From the NCBI GenBank assembly GCA_017625095.1, contig JAGALQ010000004.1:1-33993 (forward strand): DNA of 33,993 bases. The letters are read 5' to 3'. This stretch comes from Clostridia bacterium. Its GTDB lineage: Bacteria > Bacillota > Clostridia > Oscillospirales > Acutalibacteraceae. The translations under genes and the position numbers were made by a program. Numbering within the stretch: position 1 is the first letter of the stretch; each line of letters begins with the position of its first letter. The notes beneath the pieces were generated by a model. It was not told the DNA's origin. It worked only from the letters and a program-made list of their open reading frames with translations, and searched no databases. Below, piece by piece: positions 1 to 7,474 of the stretch.

Positions 1-1062
1 AATAACAAAAATTATTCGAGCAACAGCGATGGTGTATTGTTTAACAAGGACAAAACAACGCTTATTCAGTATCCCACCGGTAAGACAAGAACAAGCTATG
101 TAATCCCCGATAGCGTAACAACCATTGGTGATTATGCGTTCTCTTATTGCTCCAGACTTACAAGCGTAACAATCCCCGACGGCGTAACAAGCATCAGTTA
201 TGGCGCTTTTGGTGTTTGTTCCGGTCTTGAAAGCGTCATAATCTCTGACAGTGTAACGAGCATTGATGAAGCTGCGTTTTATGAATGCAGCAGCCTTACA
301 GACGTATACTACGGCGGTACAAAAGAAGAATGGAACAAAATAACAGTCGGTTCAGATAACGAGTCGCTGATATCTGCTAATATTCACTACATTGATGGCA
401 AGCCATCAGTTTCTCCCGTTAACGGTGCTGTTGTTGATGATGAAAGCGGCACAATCTACGGTCTTGCTGCGGGTGTGGAGTCGCTTGACAGCTTCACAGA
501 GCTTGCTGACGGCTATGAATGGAGCTATGATGAGGGTCAGTACGGCTTCGGTACCGGCACGGTTGCAACGCTTAAAAACGGCGATGAGGTAGTTGCTGAA
601 TACACAGTTATCATCTTCGGTGATATTGACGGCGACGGTTGGTATGATGCAAACGATGCGTTTATAGTCAATATGATTGCGAGCGGTCTTATCTCTGCTG
701 ACAGACTCAGTGCCGCACAGTTCAGAGCAGCGGACTGCAACCACGACGGTGTGGTTGACAGCGCAGATTTTTATCTGCTCAATCAGGCAAGCCTTATGCT
801 TGATGATATTGATCAGTCTGCAACAAAAGAACAGCTTGCAACAAACGCAATTTATATCGGTTATTGCTCACTGATTGATCAGACAGCAGGGGAGGAGACA
901 AACCTTGTTCCTGCGCCTGACAATAATGAAGCACCATCAGACACCACAGCAGACGTAGAACCAAGCGAATCTGCTGAAGCAATCTTTATAAGGATTATTG
1001 ATTTCTTCAAAAAGATAATTGCTTTTATTTTCGGCACTGTCGGTGTGTCGGTTTCACTTTGA
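1..1062 (+). CDS. BspA-type leucine-rich-repeat surface protein with dockerin domain (5' truncated)
   Basis: The reading frame is open from base 1, so the gene begins outside the window; a TTG at 37 is internal, because the codons before it already read as repeat sequence (SSNSDGVLFNKDKTTL). About 353 residues are visible. Three LRR_5 (BspA/TpLRR) repeats with the pattern IPDSVTSIxxxAFxxCSxL cover roughly residues 30-110. A linker region follows, then a type I dockerin at about 208-270 with two calcium-loop repeats, DIDGDGWYDANDA and DCNHDGVVDSADF. An acidic, Pro/Thr-rich spacer leads to a hydrophobic tail (RIIDFFKKIIAFIFGTV) that could hold the protein at the membrane. Such proteins are exported and bind host or plant surface ligands; the dockerin could dock to a cohesin, but no cohesin is in the window. 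There is no sortase LPxTG motif. Confidence 0.85.
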   Translation, partial: NNKNYSSNSDGVLFNKDKTTLIQYPTGKTRTSYVIPDSVTTIGDYAFSYCSRLTSVTIPDGVTSISYGAFGVCSGLESVIISDSVTSIDEAAFYECSSLTDVYYGGTKEEWNKITVGSDNESLISANIHYIDGKPSVSPVNGAVVDDESGTIYGLAAGVESLDSFTELADGYEWSYDEGQYGFGTGTVATLKNGDEVVAEYTVIIFGDIDGDGWYDANDAFIVNMIASGLISADRLSAAQFRAADCNHDGVVDSADFYLLNQASLMLDDIDQSATKEQLATNAIYIGYCSLIDQTAGEETNLVPAPDNNEAPSDTTADVEPSESAEAIFIRIIDFFKKIIAFIFGTVGVSVSL

Positions 1063-1075
1063 TTGTAACGGTGAA

Positions 1076-1263
1076 GGTTTACGCTTTGTGACCGATAAGC
1101 TTGACTGCAAGAATTATTACGCCTGCAATCCCGGTTTTGACAAAAACTGCGGCTGCTGAAAAACGGTCATAAGTTGAATTTACTTGAAGGTGCAAATGAT
1201 ATTCAGTTTGAATTGCAGCACGGCGATTGGTTTCAGGCAAAATTTGAGCGATTCAGCAAGTAA
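1076..1263 (+). pseudogene. Decayed coding fragment of unknown origin
   Basis: The stretch after the LRR gene translates into two protein-like pieces in different frames. The first (about 1076-1159) reads RFVTDKLDCKNYYACNPGF and ends at TGA 1157-1159. The second (1147-1263) reads NGHKLNLLEGANDIQFELQ and ends at TAA 1261-1263. Neither has a ribosome binding site or start of its own. This looks like the 3' end of a gene broken by a frameshift and upstream deletion. I do not recognise the family. It could also be chance coding-like sequence. Confidence 0.35.
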
Positions 1264-1319
1264 ATACTGTTTACAGAATTTATCAAATTCTATTTTAAAA
1301 AGCTACCCTTAAAAGCACA

Positions 1320-1372
1320 AAACCGCTTCGTATCTCTGCCTTTATCGGCATTGATTGAAGCGGTTTGTATTT
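1320..1372. terminator. Intrinsic terminator, probably bidirectional
   Basis: A perfect 10-bp stem AAACCGCTTC (1320-1329) / GAAGCGGTTT (1357-1366) with a 27-nt loop is followed on the plus strand by GTATTTTTATG. It lies between the convergent LRR gene and the glycosidase-like gene whose stop is at 1391. Confidence 0.7.
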
Positions 1373-1390
1373 TTATGTGTTCGAATCCGT

Positions 1391-2791
1391 TTAATTAAAA
1401 AGCTTTTTAAGCTTAATTTTCAGCTTTACCAAGGTTTCGCATCCGCCATATTCAACGGACAAATCAGGTCTTTCACTCCACTTATAATCAGGACCAAGTT
1501 CGTAATTCAGCCATTCCTTAACGACCTTTACAAAGTAGAAATCCTCATTTTTCACATAGCCGTATGTTCCGGTTTCCTGGTCGTAGCCGTAAACGGTAAT
1601 CAGCTTTGCATTACCCAGCAGGCTTTCCTCAAAATAAGCGCGGCAGGTTTCGACGTTATCATAATGTGCATATCCTTCGGCGTTGGCATATTCGTTTCTG
1701 CCGTTCTGCGCCAGCTGCATATAAAGCACGTCAAGGTCATATTGACAGGTCTTTGGGCTCATTGTCCATCCGGGTGTGCAGTAATCGTTGATGCAGACCC
1801 ATGTTGGCGGACGCATAGTGCTGTATTCTTCCGTATAAGACGAAAGCGAAACAATATGAGAAATTATTTTATGCCTTTCAATCCCTGCATCATAAAAAAG
1901 CTTGCAGGTAAACTCGATATAATCGGCAAGCACGCCGTAAAGAAGCTGCTTAGTATAGTCCTCAACCGACATAAGATTTTTTAAAGCTTCATTTTTGAGC
2001 TTTTCTGCATTATAGCCCATATTGTGCAGAGCATGCATACCGTATTGTGCACGCTCAAAATCTTCCATTGAAGCGTAATCACTGCCGCTGTAATCAGGGA
2101 TCTGCGTTTCCCAGCCCGTATTTATGCCTGCAAAAAGATATGCCTTGCCCTGAGATTTGAGCCTTGTATAATTTTCGACAAGCGGCTCAACAAAGCCCTT
2201 TGTAACCTGATTTGAATACCAATTAAGATATTTTTCAGAATTGAAGCACGGGAAACCGCCTGCTGTTGCAAACGGCACTCCGCTCCAGTCACAATGCCAT
2301 CTCGGCAACATACCGTATGACTGACCGCCCCATTCTTCATCTTCTTCGGGGAATGCAATCCATTCGCACATCTCGGGATCGTTATAAAACTTACTGCCGT
2401 TCTCATCGGTTGTCGCACCGTCACCGAAATAGGTTGAATAGTTCGTGCAGTCATCCATCTGGAAATAAACAGGCACGTTGTACTTTTCGGCAAGCATAAA
2501 GACGTGGTTAACTTCTTCATTCATCTGTTCAATTGACTGAGTCAGGCACATCGGACCGACAACGCCGAACGCGTACATACGCTTTGATTCGGGGTCAATT
2601 TCACCGTGAAGTTCAACCATCTGTTTAACATAAGGTTCAAGATTCAAATAATGAACGTTTGTTACCATAAACACAACGTACTGCGGGTCATCTTCGAAGT
2701 ATTCCGGAGTTTCTGGCTTTTCACCGATTGACGGAAAAAGAGCAATTATCAAAGCTGTTAAAATACTGATTATTTTGTTTAGCAGTGACAT
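1391..2791 (-). CDS. Membrane-anchored glycosidase-like protein, family not assigned
   Basis: 466 residues from ATG 2791, which is preceded by an AAGAGGT ribosome binding site. The open frame extends 26 codons further upstream, but a good promoter at 2826-2854 would start transcription inside that extension. Residues 4-22 (LNKIISILTALIIALFPSI) form a hydrophobic anchor or uncleaved signal. The rest is globular, rich in Trp, Tyr and acidic residues, with strand-like segments such as QYVVFMVTN and KAYLFAGINTGWETQI (Glu about 228) and a later NAEGYAHYD, which resemble acidic active-site strands of clan GH-A (beta/alpha)8 glycosidases. I cannot place it in a GH family, so function is an inference from composition and motif style. 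The gene is monocistronic and ends at the terminator at 1320-1372. Confidence 0.75.
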   Translation of the reverse strand: MSLLNKIISILTALIIALFPSIGEKPETPEYFEDDPQYVVFMVTNVHYLNLEPYVKQMVELHGEIDPESKRMYAFGVVGPMCLTQSIEQMNEEVNHVFMLAEKYNVPVYFQMDDCTNYSTYFGDGATTDENGSKFYNDPEMCEWIAFPEEDEEWGGQSYGMLPRWHCDWSGVPFATAGGFPCFNSEKYLNWYSNQVTKGFVEPLVENYTRLKSQGKAYLFAGINTGWETQIPDYSGSDYASMEDFERAQYGMHALHNMGYNAEKLKNEALKNLMSVEDYTKQLLYGVLADYIEFTCKLFYDAGIERHKIISHIVSLSSYTEEYSTMRPPTWVCINDYCTPGWTMSPKTCQYDLDVLYMQLAQNGRNEYANAEGYAHYDNVETCRAYFEESLLGNAKLITVYGYDQETGTYGYVKNEDFYFVKVVKEWLNYELGPDYKWSERPDLSVEYGGCETLVKLKIKLKKLFN

Positions 2792-2825
2792 GACAAAACC
2801 TCTTTTGCATTGTAATTTCAAAATA

Positions 2826-2854
2826 AATATAACACATTTTTGTGCGCCTTTCAA
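2826..2854 (-). promoter_or_regulatory. Sigma-A promoter for the glycosidase-like gene
   Basis: On the minus strand, -35 TTGAAA (2854-2849), a 17-bp spacer and -10 TATATT (2831-2826). It lies 35 bp before ATG 2791 and supports that start. Confidence 0.6.
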
Positions 2855-2928
2855 CACAAACAGATTCACCTTACCAAATCTCTTTTCATCGATGTCATTT
2901 TATTATACTGGAATTCATTATTTCTGTG

Positions 2929-2937
2929 TGATATAAT
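2929..2937 (+). promoter_or_regulatory. Extended -10 promoter for murK-murQ
   Basis: The element TGATATAAT is an extended -10 (TGn plus consensus TATAAT), 33 bp before the kinase start. The -35 region is weak, which is usual for extended -10 promoters. The same TGATATAATC string occurs in the promoter at 12846-12855. Confidence 0.55.
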
Positions 2938-2970
2938 CGGTATTACAACTAATAGTTTTACGAGGTATGT

Positions 2971-3873
2971 ATGGAAGGCAATGTTGTATATAAATATCTG
3001 CTGGGCATTGACGGCGGCGGAACAAAAACCGAGTTTTTACTTACAGATTTAAACGGAAAAGAAATCAGAAGACTGATTCTCGGAGCATCGAATCCCGTCA
3101 GCACAGGCATTGAAAACACTTACAGCGTGCTTAATGACGGTATCAAAGAAATATGCAAAGGATTCAATTTTTCGGAAATATCCGCTTATGCAGGCATTGC
3201 AGGAGCTAAAAGCTCTGATAATAAGCATTTTATCAATACTTTTTTATCGAAGTTTGGCTTTGCCTCTTACAGCTGCTCAAGTGACGTTGACCTCGCGCTT
3301 GAGGTGGCATTGAAAGGCGAAAACGGAGTTGCCGTTATTATGGGAACGGGAATTGTTGCTTTTGCCCGTTCAGGGGAAACGCTTCACCGCACAGGCGGGC
3401 GCGGTTATATGATTGACAAGGGCGGCAGCGGTTTCCATTTCGGCTCCGATGCTTTCAACTGTGCGTTTGAATTTATCGAAGGCAGAGGCGGAAGCGAAAC
3501 GATCCTGAAGCTTGTTGAAAAAAGATTCGGCAAAAGCCTTGAATCTTCAGTTGCTGAAATATATGACGGCGGTGCATCTTTTGTTGCATCCTTTGCATCT
3601 GTTGTTTTTGAAGCCTTTATGCTTGGTGATTCGTCAGCTTGCGAAATCATTGACCGCAATGCTTATGAGGCAGCAAAAATTATCAACGGTGCACGTAAAT
3701 CCTTAGGAAATAACGAAAACAGAATTGTTATTTGCGGAGGACTTTGCAAGCAAAAAGAAATATTATATCCGTTCCTTGAGAAATATATTGATGGCGATTT
3801 TTTACTTGAATTTCTTGATGAGCCTATAGTCAACGGTGCAATTTCACTTGCAGGGAGAATAAACAAATGTTAA
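2971..3873 (+). CDS. murK: BadF/BadG-family N-acetylmuramate/N-acetylglucosamine kinase
   Basis: 300 residues, the usual length for the BadF/BadG/BcrA/BcrD ATPase-fold sugar kinases (PF01869). Visible motifs are the phosphate-1 loop GIDGGGTKTEF (about 12-22), ASNP (39-42, typical of GlcNAc kinases), the second phosphate loop MGTGIVAFARSG, the segment GRGYMIDKGGSGFHFG, and the adenosine loop VICGGL near the C-terminus. The enzyme should phosphorylate the amino sugar at C6 in the cytosol. The stop overlaps the murQ start by 7 bp, so the two are translationally coupled. This pairing is known from the Clostridium MurK/MurQ route and favours MurNAc as a substrate, with GlcNAc also likely. The start ATG follows a weak GAGG site. 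Kinase identity is firm; the exact sugar is inferred from context. Confidence 0.85.
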   Translation: MEGNVVYKYLLGIDGGGTKTEFLLTDLNGKEIRRLILGASNPVSTGIENTYSVLNDGIKEICKGFNFSEISAYAGIAGAKSSDNKHFINTFLSKFGFASYSCSSDVDLALEVALKGENGVAVIMGTGIVAFARSGETLHRTGGRGYMIDKGGSGFHFGSDAFNCAFEFIEGRGGSETILKLVEKRFGKSLESSVAEIYDGGASFVASFASVVFEAFMLGDSSACEIIDRNAYEAAKIINGARKSLGNNENRIVICGGLCKQKEILYPFLEKYIDGDFLLEFLDEPIVNGAISLAGRINKC

Positions 3874-4664
3874 AAACCGAAATGAGAAATCCGAATACAT
3901 ATGATATTGACAAAATGTCAACGTATGAAATGCTGAAAATCATTAACGATGAAAATGCAAAGGTGACTGTTGCGGTTGAAGCTGCTTTGCCGCAGATTGA
4001 AGCTGCTTGCGATGCTGTTGCAGATGCAATAAAATCGGGCGGCAGGATTTTTTATATCGGCAGCGGAACGTCGGGCAGACTTGCCGTTTGCGATGCCGCT
4101 GAATGTCCGCCCACATTCGGTGTGTCGTATGACCTTTTCAACGGAATTATTGCAGGCGGCGAAAAATGTATGTTCAAGGCTGCGGAAAACGCTGAAGATA
4201 ATCCCGAGGCAGGTATCGAAGACTTGAAAAGCCGAGACTTCTGCAACAAAGATATATTAATCGGAATTTCCGCTTCAGGGTCAGCAGCTTATGTTATATC
4301 GGCAGTAAAATTTGCCAAAAGCATCGGTGCAAAGGCTTTTTCAATCACCAATAATCCCGATACCGAACTTGGCAAGGCGGCAGATATTGATATCTGCGCT
4401 GACACAGGTGCGGAGGTTATTACAGGCTCAACCCGAATGAAGGCAGGAACGGCACAGAAAATAATCCTCAATATGATTTCGACCGCATCAATGGTCAAAT
4501 GCGGCTGTGTCTATGAAAATATGATGATAAACCTGAAACCGACGAATAAAAAACTGCGCAGAAGGATGATAGGGATCGTTACCGAAATCCTTGGTTGCAC
4601 AGACGAAAAAGCAGAAGAGCTTCTTGAAGAAAACGGCTGGAATATCCGCTCTGCAGTTGAATAA
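3867..4664 (+). CDS. murQ: N-acetylmuramic acid 6-phosphate etherase
   Basis: 265 residues of the SIS-domain MurQ family. It cleaves the lactyl ether of MurNAc-6-P to give GlcNAc-6-P and D-lactate in peptidoglycan recycling. Family landmarks are RNPNTYDIDKMSTYEML at the N-terminus, the SIS sugar-phosphate loop YIGSGTSGRLAVCDAAECPP (Glu79 matching catalytic Glu83 of E. coli MurQ), AAENAED (Glu107 matching Glu114), the second loop GISASGSA, and GSTRMKAGTAQK. The C-terminal helical region starts normally (NLKPTNKKL, then the UBA-like EELLEENGWNIRSAVE) but stops about 30 residues earlier than the usual roughly 300-residue protein. All catalytic regions are present, so activity is expected. It overlaps the kinase gene by 7 bp and ends in a terminator. 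Confidence 0.95.
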   Translation: MLKTEMRNPNTYDIDKMSTYEMLKIINDENAKVTVAVEAALPQIEAACDAVADAIKSGGRIFYIGSGTSGRLAVCDAAECPPTFGVSYDLFNGIIAGGEKCMFKAAENAEDNPEAGIEDLKSRDFCNKDILIGISASGSAAYVISAVKFAKSIGAKAFSITNNPDTELGKAADIDICADTGAEVITGSTRMKAGTAQKIILNMISTASMVKCGCVYENMMINLKPTNKKLRRRMIGIVTEILGCTDEKAEELLEENGWNIRSAVE

Positions 4665-4684
4665 GCCCTAGAAGGGCTTTTTGC
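4663..4684 (+). terminator. Intrinsic terminator after murQ
   Basis: AAGCCCT (4663-4669) pairs with AGGGCTT (4673-4679) around a 3-nt loop and is followed by TTTTTG. It overlaps the murQ stop codon. Confidence 0.7.
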
Positions 4685-4690
4685 AGACAA

Positions 4691-4763
4691 AACCCCTAAA
4701 GAGACGCTGAACAGTTTGCCGACCGCATTACTTTTTCAGCTCCACCTTAAGGGGTTCTTTTTT
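4691..4763 (+). terminator. Second, larger composite hairpin with U-tract
   Basis: An outer stem AACCCCT (4691-4697) / AGGGGTT (4750-4756) encloses an inner stem GCTGAA (4706-4711) / TTCAGC (4735-4740), and CTTTTTTAT follows. It sits just after a complete terminator, so it is either a back-up terminator or the 3' end of a small RNA. No separate promoter was seen for it. Confidence 0.45.
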
Positions 4764-4822
4764 ATGCCTTCTTGCTCTCGTTATCCTTAAACCGATTTAA
4801 AATATTTTTTGTATTCACTCGT

Positions 4823-5004
4823 GTAGGGCAGGGGCTTGCCCCTGCCGCTGTAAAAACAATATGGCAGTATAGACCAACGTCATTCTGAGCGTCAGCGAAG
4901 AATCTAAAAAACAAAGCCGCATAAGATCCTTCACTTCGTTCAGGATGACATGGTAGGGAGCGTTCAGGATGACACCTCACGGCAGAGGCAAGCCTCTGCC
5001 CTAC
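4823..5004. repeat. BIME-like element: two inverted GTAG-hairpin (REP-like) repeats
   Basis: The left unit (plus strand) is GTAG (4823-4826) followed by a perfect 9-bp stem GGCAGGGGC (4827-4835), TT, GCCCCTGCC (4838-4846). The right unit is the same structure on the minus strand: GGCAGAGGC (4981-4989), AA, GCCTCTGCC (4992-5000), then CTAC (5001-5004). GTAG beside a palindrome is the hallmark of REP elements mobilised by RAYT (Y1-HUH) transposases, and an inverted pair is a BIME. The stems differ by one compensated base pair. A 36-bp stretch of low information and a second repeat family lie between the units. No RAYT gene is in the window. Confidence 0.7.
4879..4949. repeat. Inverted repeat of the GTCATTCTGAGC.../GTTCAGGATGAC intergenic family
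   Basis: The left arm 4879-4905 (GTCATTCTGAGCG through GAAGAATCT) and the right arm 4924-4949 (AGATCCTTC through CAGGATGAC) are imperfect reverse complements, each about 26 bp. A partial third copy, GCGTTCAGGATGACA, is at 4960-4974. When translated, such repeats give the well-known artefact peptide CHPERSEGS, which is seen here on the minus strand. The unit is nested inside the BIME-like element and codes for nothing. Confidence 0.7.
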
Positions 5005-5017
5005 AGTTTGATAAACA

Positions 5018-5174
5018 AATTTGCATCAACTTCACCAACCGCCCTCATCAAAGAGATGTCAGCAAACCATTTCTAATATATCAATGAGCTTTTTTCTTGT
5101 CTACTTCTCCCCTCGCTACAGCTTTCTTTCTCCCCAGGCATAGTCAGGGGTTGCCTTTGCTGCAAACAAAACAA
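5018..5174. other. Intergenic stretch, nothing recognised
   Basis: Between the repeat cluster and the GNAT terminator I see no convincing ORF, promoter or RNA. Together with the terminators and repeats before it, this completes the 550-bp gap between murQ and the GNAT gene. The bases 5003-5017 (ACAGTTTGATAAACA, just right of the REP) recur at 17097-17111. Confidence 0.4.
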
Positions 5175-5209
5175 ATCCCCGTAAAAAACAATTCGTTCTT
5201 TACGGGGAT
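5175..5209 (-). terminator. Intrinsic terminator after the GNAT gene
   Basis: A perfect 11-bp stem ATCCCCGTAAA (5175-5185) / TTTACGGGGAT (5199-5209). On the minus strand it is followed by TTTGTTTTGTTTG and lies 5 bp beyond the stop codon. Confidence 0.75.
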
Positions 5210-5214
5210 ATAAT

Positions 5215-5769
5215 TTATAACTTTATTCCGTAAACGGCGCAGTTTTTCATTTCTGCCAGCAGGGTGAAGCCGTATTTGTCGTAAAAGCCTCTGCCCTTTT
5301 CATTTTTTATCCATGTTGTAAGCATAATACCCTTTATACCCTTTGCTTTGAGGTGAGAAAGAAGGGCATCAGTCATTTTGTGTCCCAGTCCCATTCGCTG
5401 ATACTCTGGCAGAACGTCAATGTGTAGATGTGCAGGATATTCTTCCTTATATTTTTCGTGGGGAATAACCGATCTTAACGCAGATTTTCTACGCTTGAAT
5501 TCCCACTTTTTTATTCTCATGTAATATTTGTCAAGAAACACGGGATAGAACTTGTCAAAATCCTGAGTACTGATGATATACCCGATCGCCTTATCTTTTT
5601 CATCGACTGCAACAAAGCAGTTTTCGGGTTCGTTTTCAATATAATAATCGCAGTAAACAGCGAGTGCAAAATTAATTCCTCTTTTTGAGCTTTTGCATGG
5701 CCCTTCGCTGTTCAGGCATACAAAGCGCACATTTTCTTTGTCTTTTTCTTTATACGGTCTGATAGTCAT
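5215..5769 (-). CDS. GNAT acetyltransferase resembling the C-terminal domain of animal O-GlcNAcase
   Basis: 184 residues from ATG 5769, chosen because GGAAGTG lies 6 bp upstream and MTIRPYKEKD is the usual GNAT opening; the frame extends 16 codons further, but those overlap the likely promoter. Domain order is N-terminal IRPYKEKDKENVRFVC, a strand NCFVAVDEKDKAIGYI (about 73-88), a hydrophilic insertion, then HLHIDVLPEYQRMGLGHKM with the acetyl-CoA pyrophosphate loop Q-R-M-G-L-G, and a C-terminal GRGFYDKYGFTLL. The layout and several segments (IRPY start, CF-V-DE-GY-T-D strand, final FY-K-GF) match my recollection of the acetyltransferase-like domain of animal O-GlcNAcase. Unlike that pseudo-domain it keeps a good acetyl-CoA loop. 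It is divergent from the GH84 gene, 122 bp away. Substrate unknown. Confidence 0.85.
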   Translation of the reverse strand: MTIRPYKEKDKENVRFVCLNSEGPCKSSKRGINFALAVYCDYYIENEPENCFVAVDEKDKAIGYIISTQDFDKFYPVFLDKYYMRIKKWEFKRRKSALRSVIPHEKYKEEYPAHLHIDVLPEYQRMGLGHKMTDALLSHLKAKGIKGIMLTTWIKNEKGRGFYDKYGFTLLAEMKNCAVYGIKL

Positions 5770-5788
5770 TTTTATCACTTCCGATACG

Positions 5789-5817
5789 AGTCTATCATTA
5801 AAACTCACAAAAATCAA
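5789..5817 (-). promoter_or_regulatory. Possible promoter for the GNAT gene
   Basis: On the minus strand, -35 TTGATT (5817-5812), 17 bp, -10 TAGACT (5794-5789). The -10 is only a 4/6 match, so this is tentative. Confidence 0.35.
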
Positions 5818-5842
5818 GGAAGAATATTTGATGTTTTAATAA

Positions 5843-5871
5843 TTGTAATAGCGGTAGATTTATTGTATTAT
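5843..5871 (+). promoter_or_regulatory. Sigma-A promoter for the GH84 gene
   Basis: -35 TTGTAA (5843-5848), 17-bp spacer, -10 TATTAT (5866-5871), 20 bp before the start codon. A strong ribosome binding site AAGGAGG (5878-5884) follows. Confidence 0.5.
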
Positions 5872-5891
5872 AAGCTTAAGGAGGGATTTAT

Positions 5892-7454
5892 ATGAACAGC
5901 AATTCAAATCCTAAGGCTGTTTTTGAAAAGCTTTTCGGTAACACCGACTATGATATAAAAATTGTTTACGAAAACTCAAAGCATATATGTTACTGCGAAA
6001 AAACTCACAGGGTTACCGATGAAAAATATATTCTTTCCGTTTCAGGTAAAGATGTTAAAATATGCTGTTCATCCGATAAAGGAGCGTTTTATTCACTCTG
6101 CGACCTTGCAAGACGTATTGATGAAGGCACGGTTTGCGACGGTGAATATATCTGCTCACCTTCATTTGCCGTCAGAGGTTATATCGAAGGCTTTTACGGC
6201 ACACCGTGGAGCTTTGAGCAGCGCAAATCCGTTATGCAGCTTATGGCAAAAAACAGAATGAACACGGTCTATTACGCACCGAAGGATGACCTTTATCACC
6301 GTGAAAAGTGGAGAGAGAAATATCCTGAAAATGAGCTCGCAAAGCTCAAAGAGCTTGTTGACCGGGCTGCGGAATACTATATGGATTTCTTTTGGTGTAT
6401 TGCTCCCGGACTTTCAATGAAATATTCTGATGATGCCGAGTTTGATGCTCTCATAGAAAAAACAAAGCAGCTTTATTCAATCGGAATTCGCTGTTTCGGT
6501 CTGCTTCTTGATGATATTGATGAGGAGCTTGCTTTTGATGAGGACAAATCTGTATTCGGCGAAACAGTCAATGCACACATTGATCTGATAAACAGATATT
6601 ATTCTGTTTTAAAAGAGCTGGATTCTTCAATCCGTCTTACCGTTTGTCCCACGCTTTATCACGGCAAGGGCAATGAATATTATATCTCAAAGCTCGGCAA
6701 AAATATTTCTCCGCTCGTTTCCGTTTTCTGGACGGGCAGGGATATATGCTCCCGTGAGCTGACAAGTCCCGAAGCTGTAAGATTTATTGAGAGTACATAC
6801 CACAAGCCGCTTTACTGGGATAACTATCCCGTAAACGATTGCTCGATGTTCAACGAAATGCATATTTCACCGATTATCAACCGCGACTCCGATTTGTATA
6901 AGTATTCCGAAGGCATTATTTCAAACTGTATGGAATATGCCGAATGCTCGAAAATTCCGCTGATTACCTTTGCCGATTACCTCTGGGACAGCGAGAATTA
7001 TGATTCGCAGAAATCCTGGGAGGGTGCAATAAAGCAGGTTGTCGGAAAAGAAAATGCGGATAATTTCATTGTATTTGCAGACCATCTTTATACATCTTGC
7101 CTGAAGGATGCAAATTCCAGGCGGATGTACGAGGTGTTTGATGAAATTGAAACTGCATTCAAATCAGGTAACAGGGAAAAAGCTTTTGCTCTTGCAGAGA
7201 ATTATCTCGGCAAAATGAATGCGTGCAGAGAATATCTCAAGCGGGATTTGCCGATTTGCCGTGAACTTACCAAATGGTCGGAAAAATTCTTTGTGATGTG
7301 CGATATTCTGAATAATATTTTCAGCTTTATTATGAATAAGGACGAGAGAATGCTTACAGAAATTGATGCATTAATCATTAAATACGAGGCTATGCCTGCA
7401 CGGCTTTCAAATGATATAAATATCCGTGACGAAATTAAAAACCTGAAAAAATAA
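5892..7454 (+). CDS. Cytosolic GH84 beta-N-acetylglucosaminidase (O-GlcNAcase/NagJ family)
   Basis: 520 residues. An N-terminal alpha/beta domain (about 1-90) precedes the GH84 TIM barrel. Signature sequences are RGYIEGFYGTPWSFEQR (95-111), YYAPKDDLYHREKWREKYP (127-145), and the catalytic Asp pair in LLLDDIDEE (Asp207-Asp208), which supports substrate-assisted cleavage through the GlcNAc N-acetyl group as known for this family. The later FADYLWDSENYDSQKSW matches the family's substrate-binding region. A helical segment fills the C-terminus (about 400-520). There is no signal peptide, cohesin, FIVAR or CBM module, unlike secreted clostridial NagJ, so the enzyme should act inside the cell. Neighbouring MurK/MurQ and NamZ suggest imported GlcNAc-MurNAc fragments as substrate; true O-GlcNAc glycoproteins or other beta-hexosaminides remain possible. 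The ceramidase-fold genes follow 20 bp downstream. Confidence 0.93.
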   Translation: MNSNSNPKAVFEKLFGNTDYDIKIVYENSKHICYCEKTHRVTDEKYILSVSGKDVKICCSSDKGAFYSLCDLARRIDEGTVCDGEYICSPSFAVRGYIEGFYGTPWSFEQRKSVMQLMAKNRMNTVYYAPKDDLYHREKWREKYPENELAKLKELVDRAAEYYMDFFWCIAPGLSMKYSDDAEFDALIEKTKQLYSIGIRCFGLLLDDIDEELAFDEDKSVFGETVNAHIDLINRYYSVLKELDSSIRLTVCPTLYHGKGNEYYISKLGKNISPLVSVFWTGRDICSRELTSPEAVRFIESTYHKPLYWDNYPVNDCSMFNEMHISPIINRDSDLYKYSEGIISNCMEYAECSKIPLITFADYLWDSENYDSQKSWEGAIKQVVGKENADNFIVFADHLYTSCLKDANSRRMYEVFDEIETAFKSGNREKAFALAENYLGKMNACREYLKRDLPICRELTKWSEKFFVMCDILNNIFSFIMNKDERMLTEIDALIIKYEAMPARLSNDINIRDEIKNLKK

Positions 7455-7474
7455 AACAAAAAGGAGATATTAAA

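Noticed and set aside
1355-1984. 209-codon plus-strand frame
   Set aside because: It is antisense to the glycosidase-like gene, begins next to a terminator and shows no recognisable domain.
4762-4980. 72-codon minus-strand frame beginning MRCHPERSLPCHPERSEGS
   Set aside because: It is the translation of an intergenic inverted repeat and a REP-like unit; there is no ribosome binding site.
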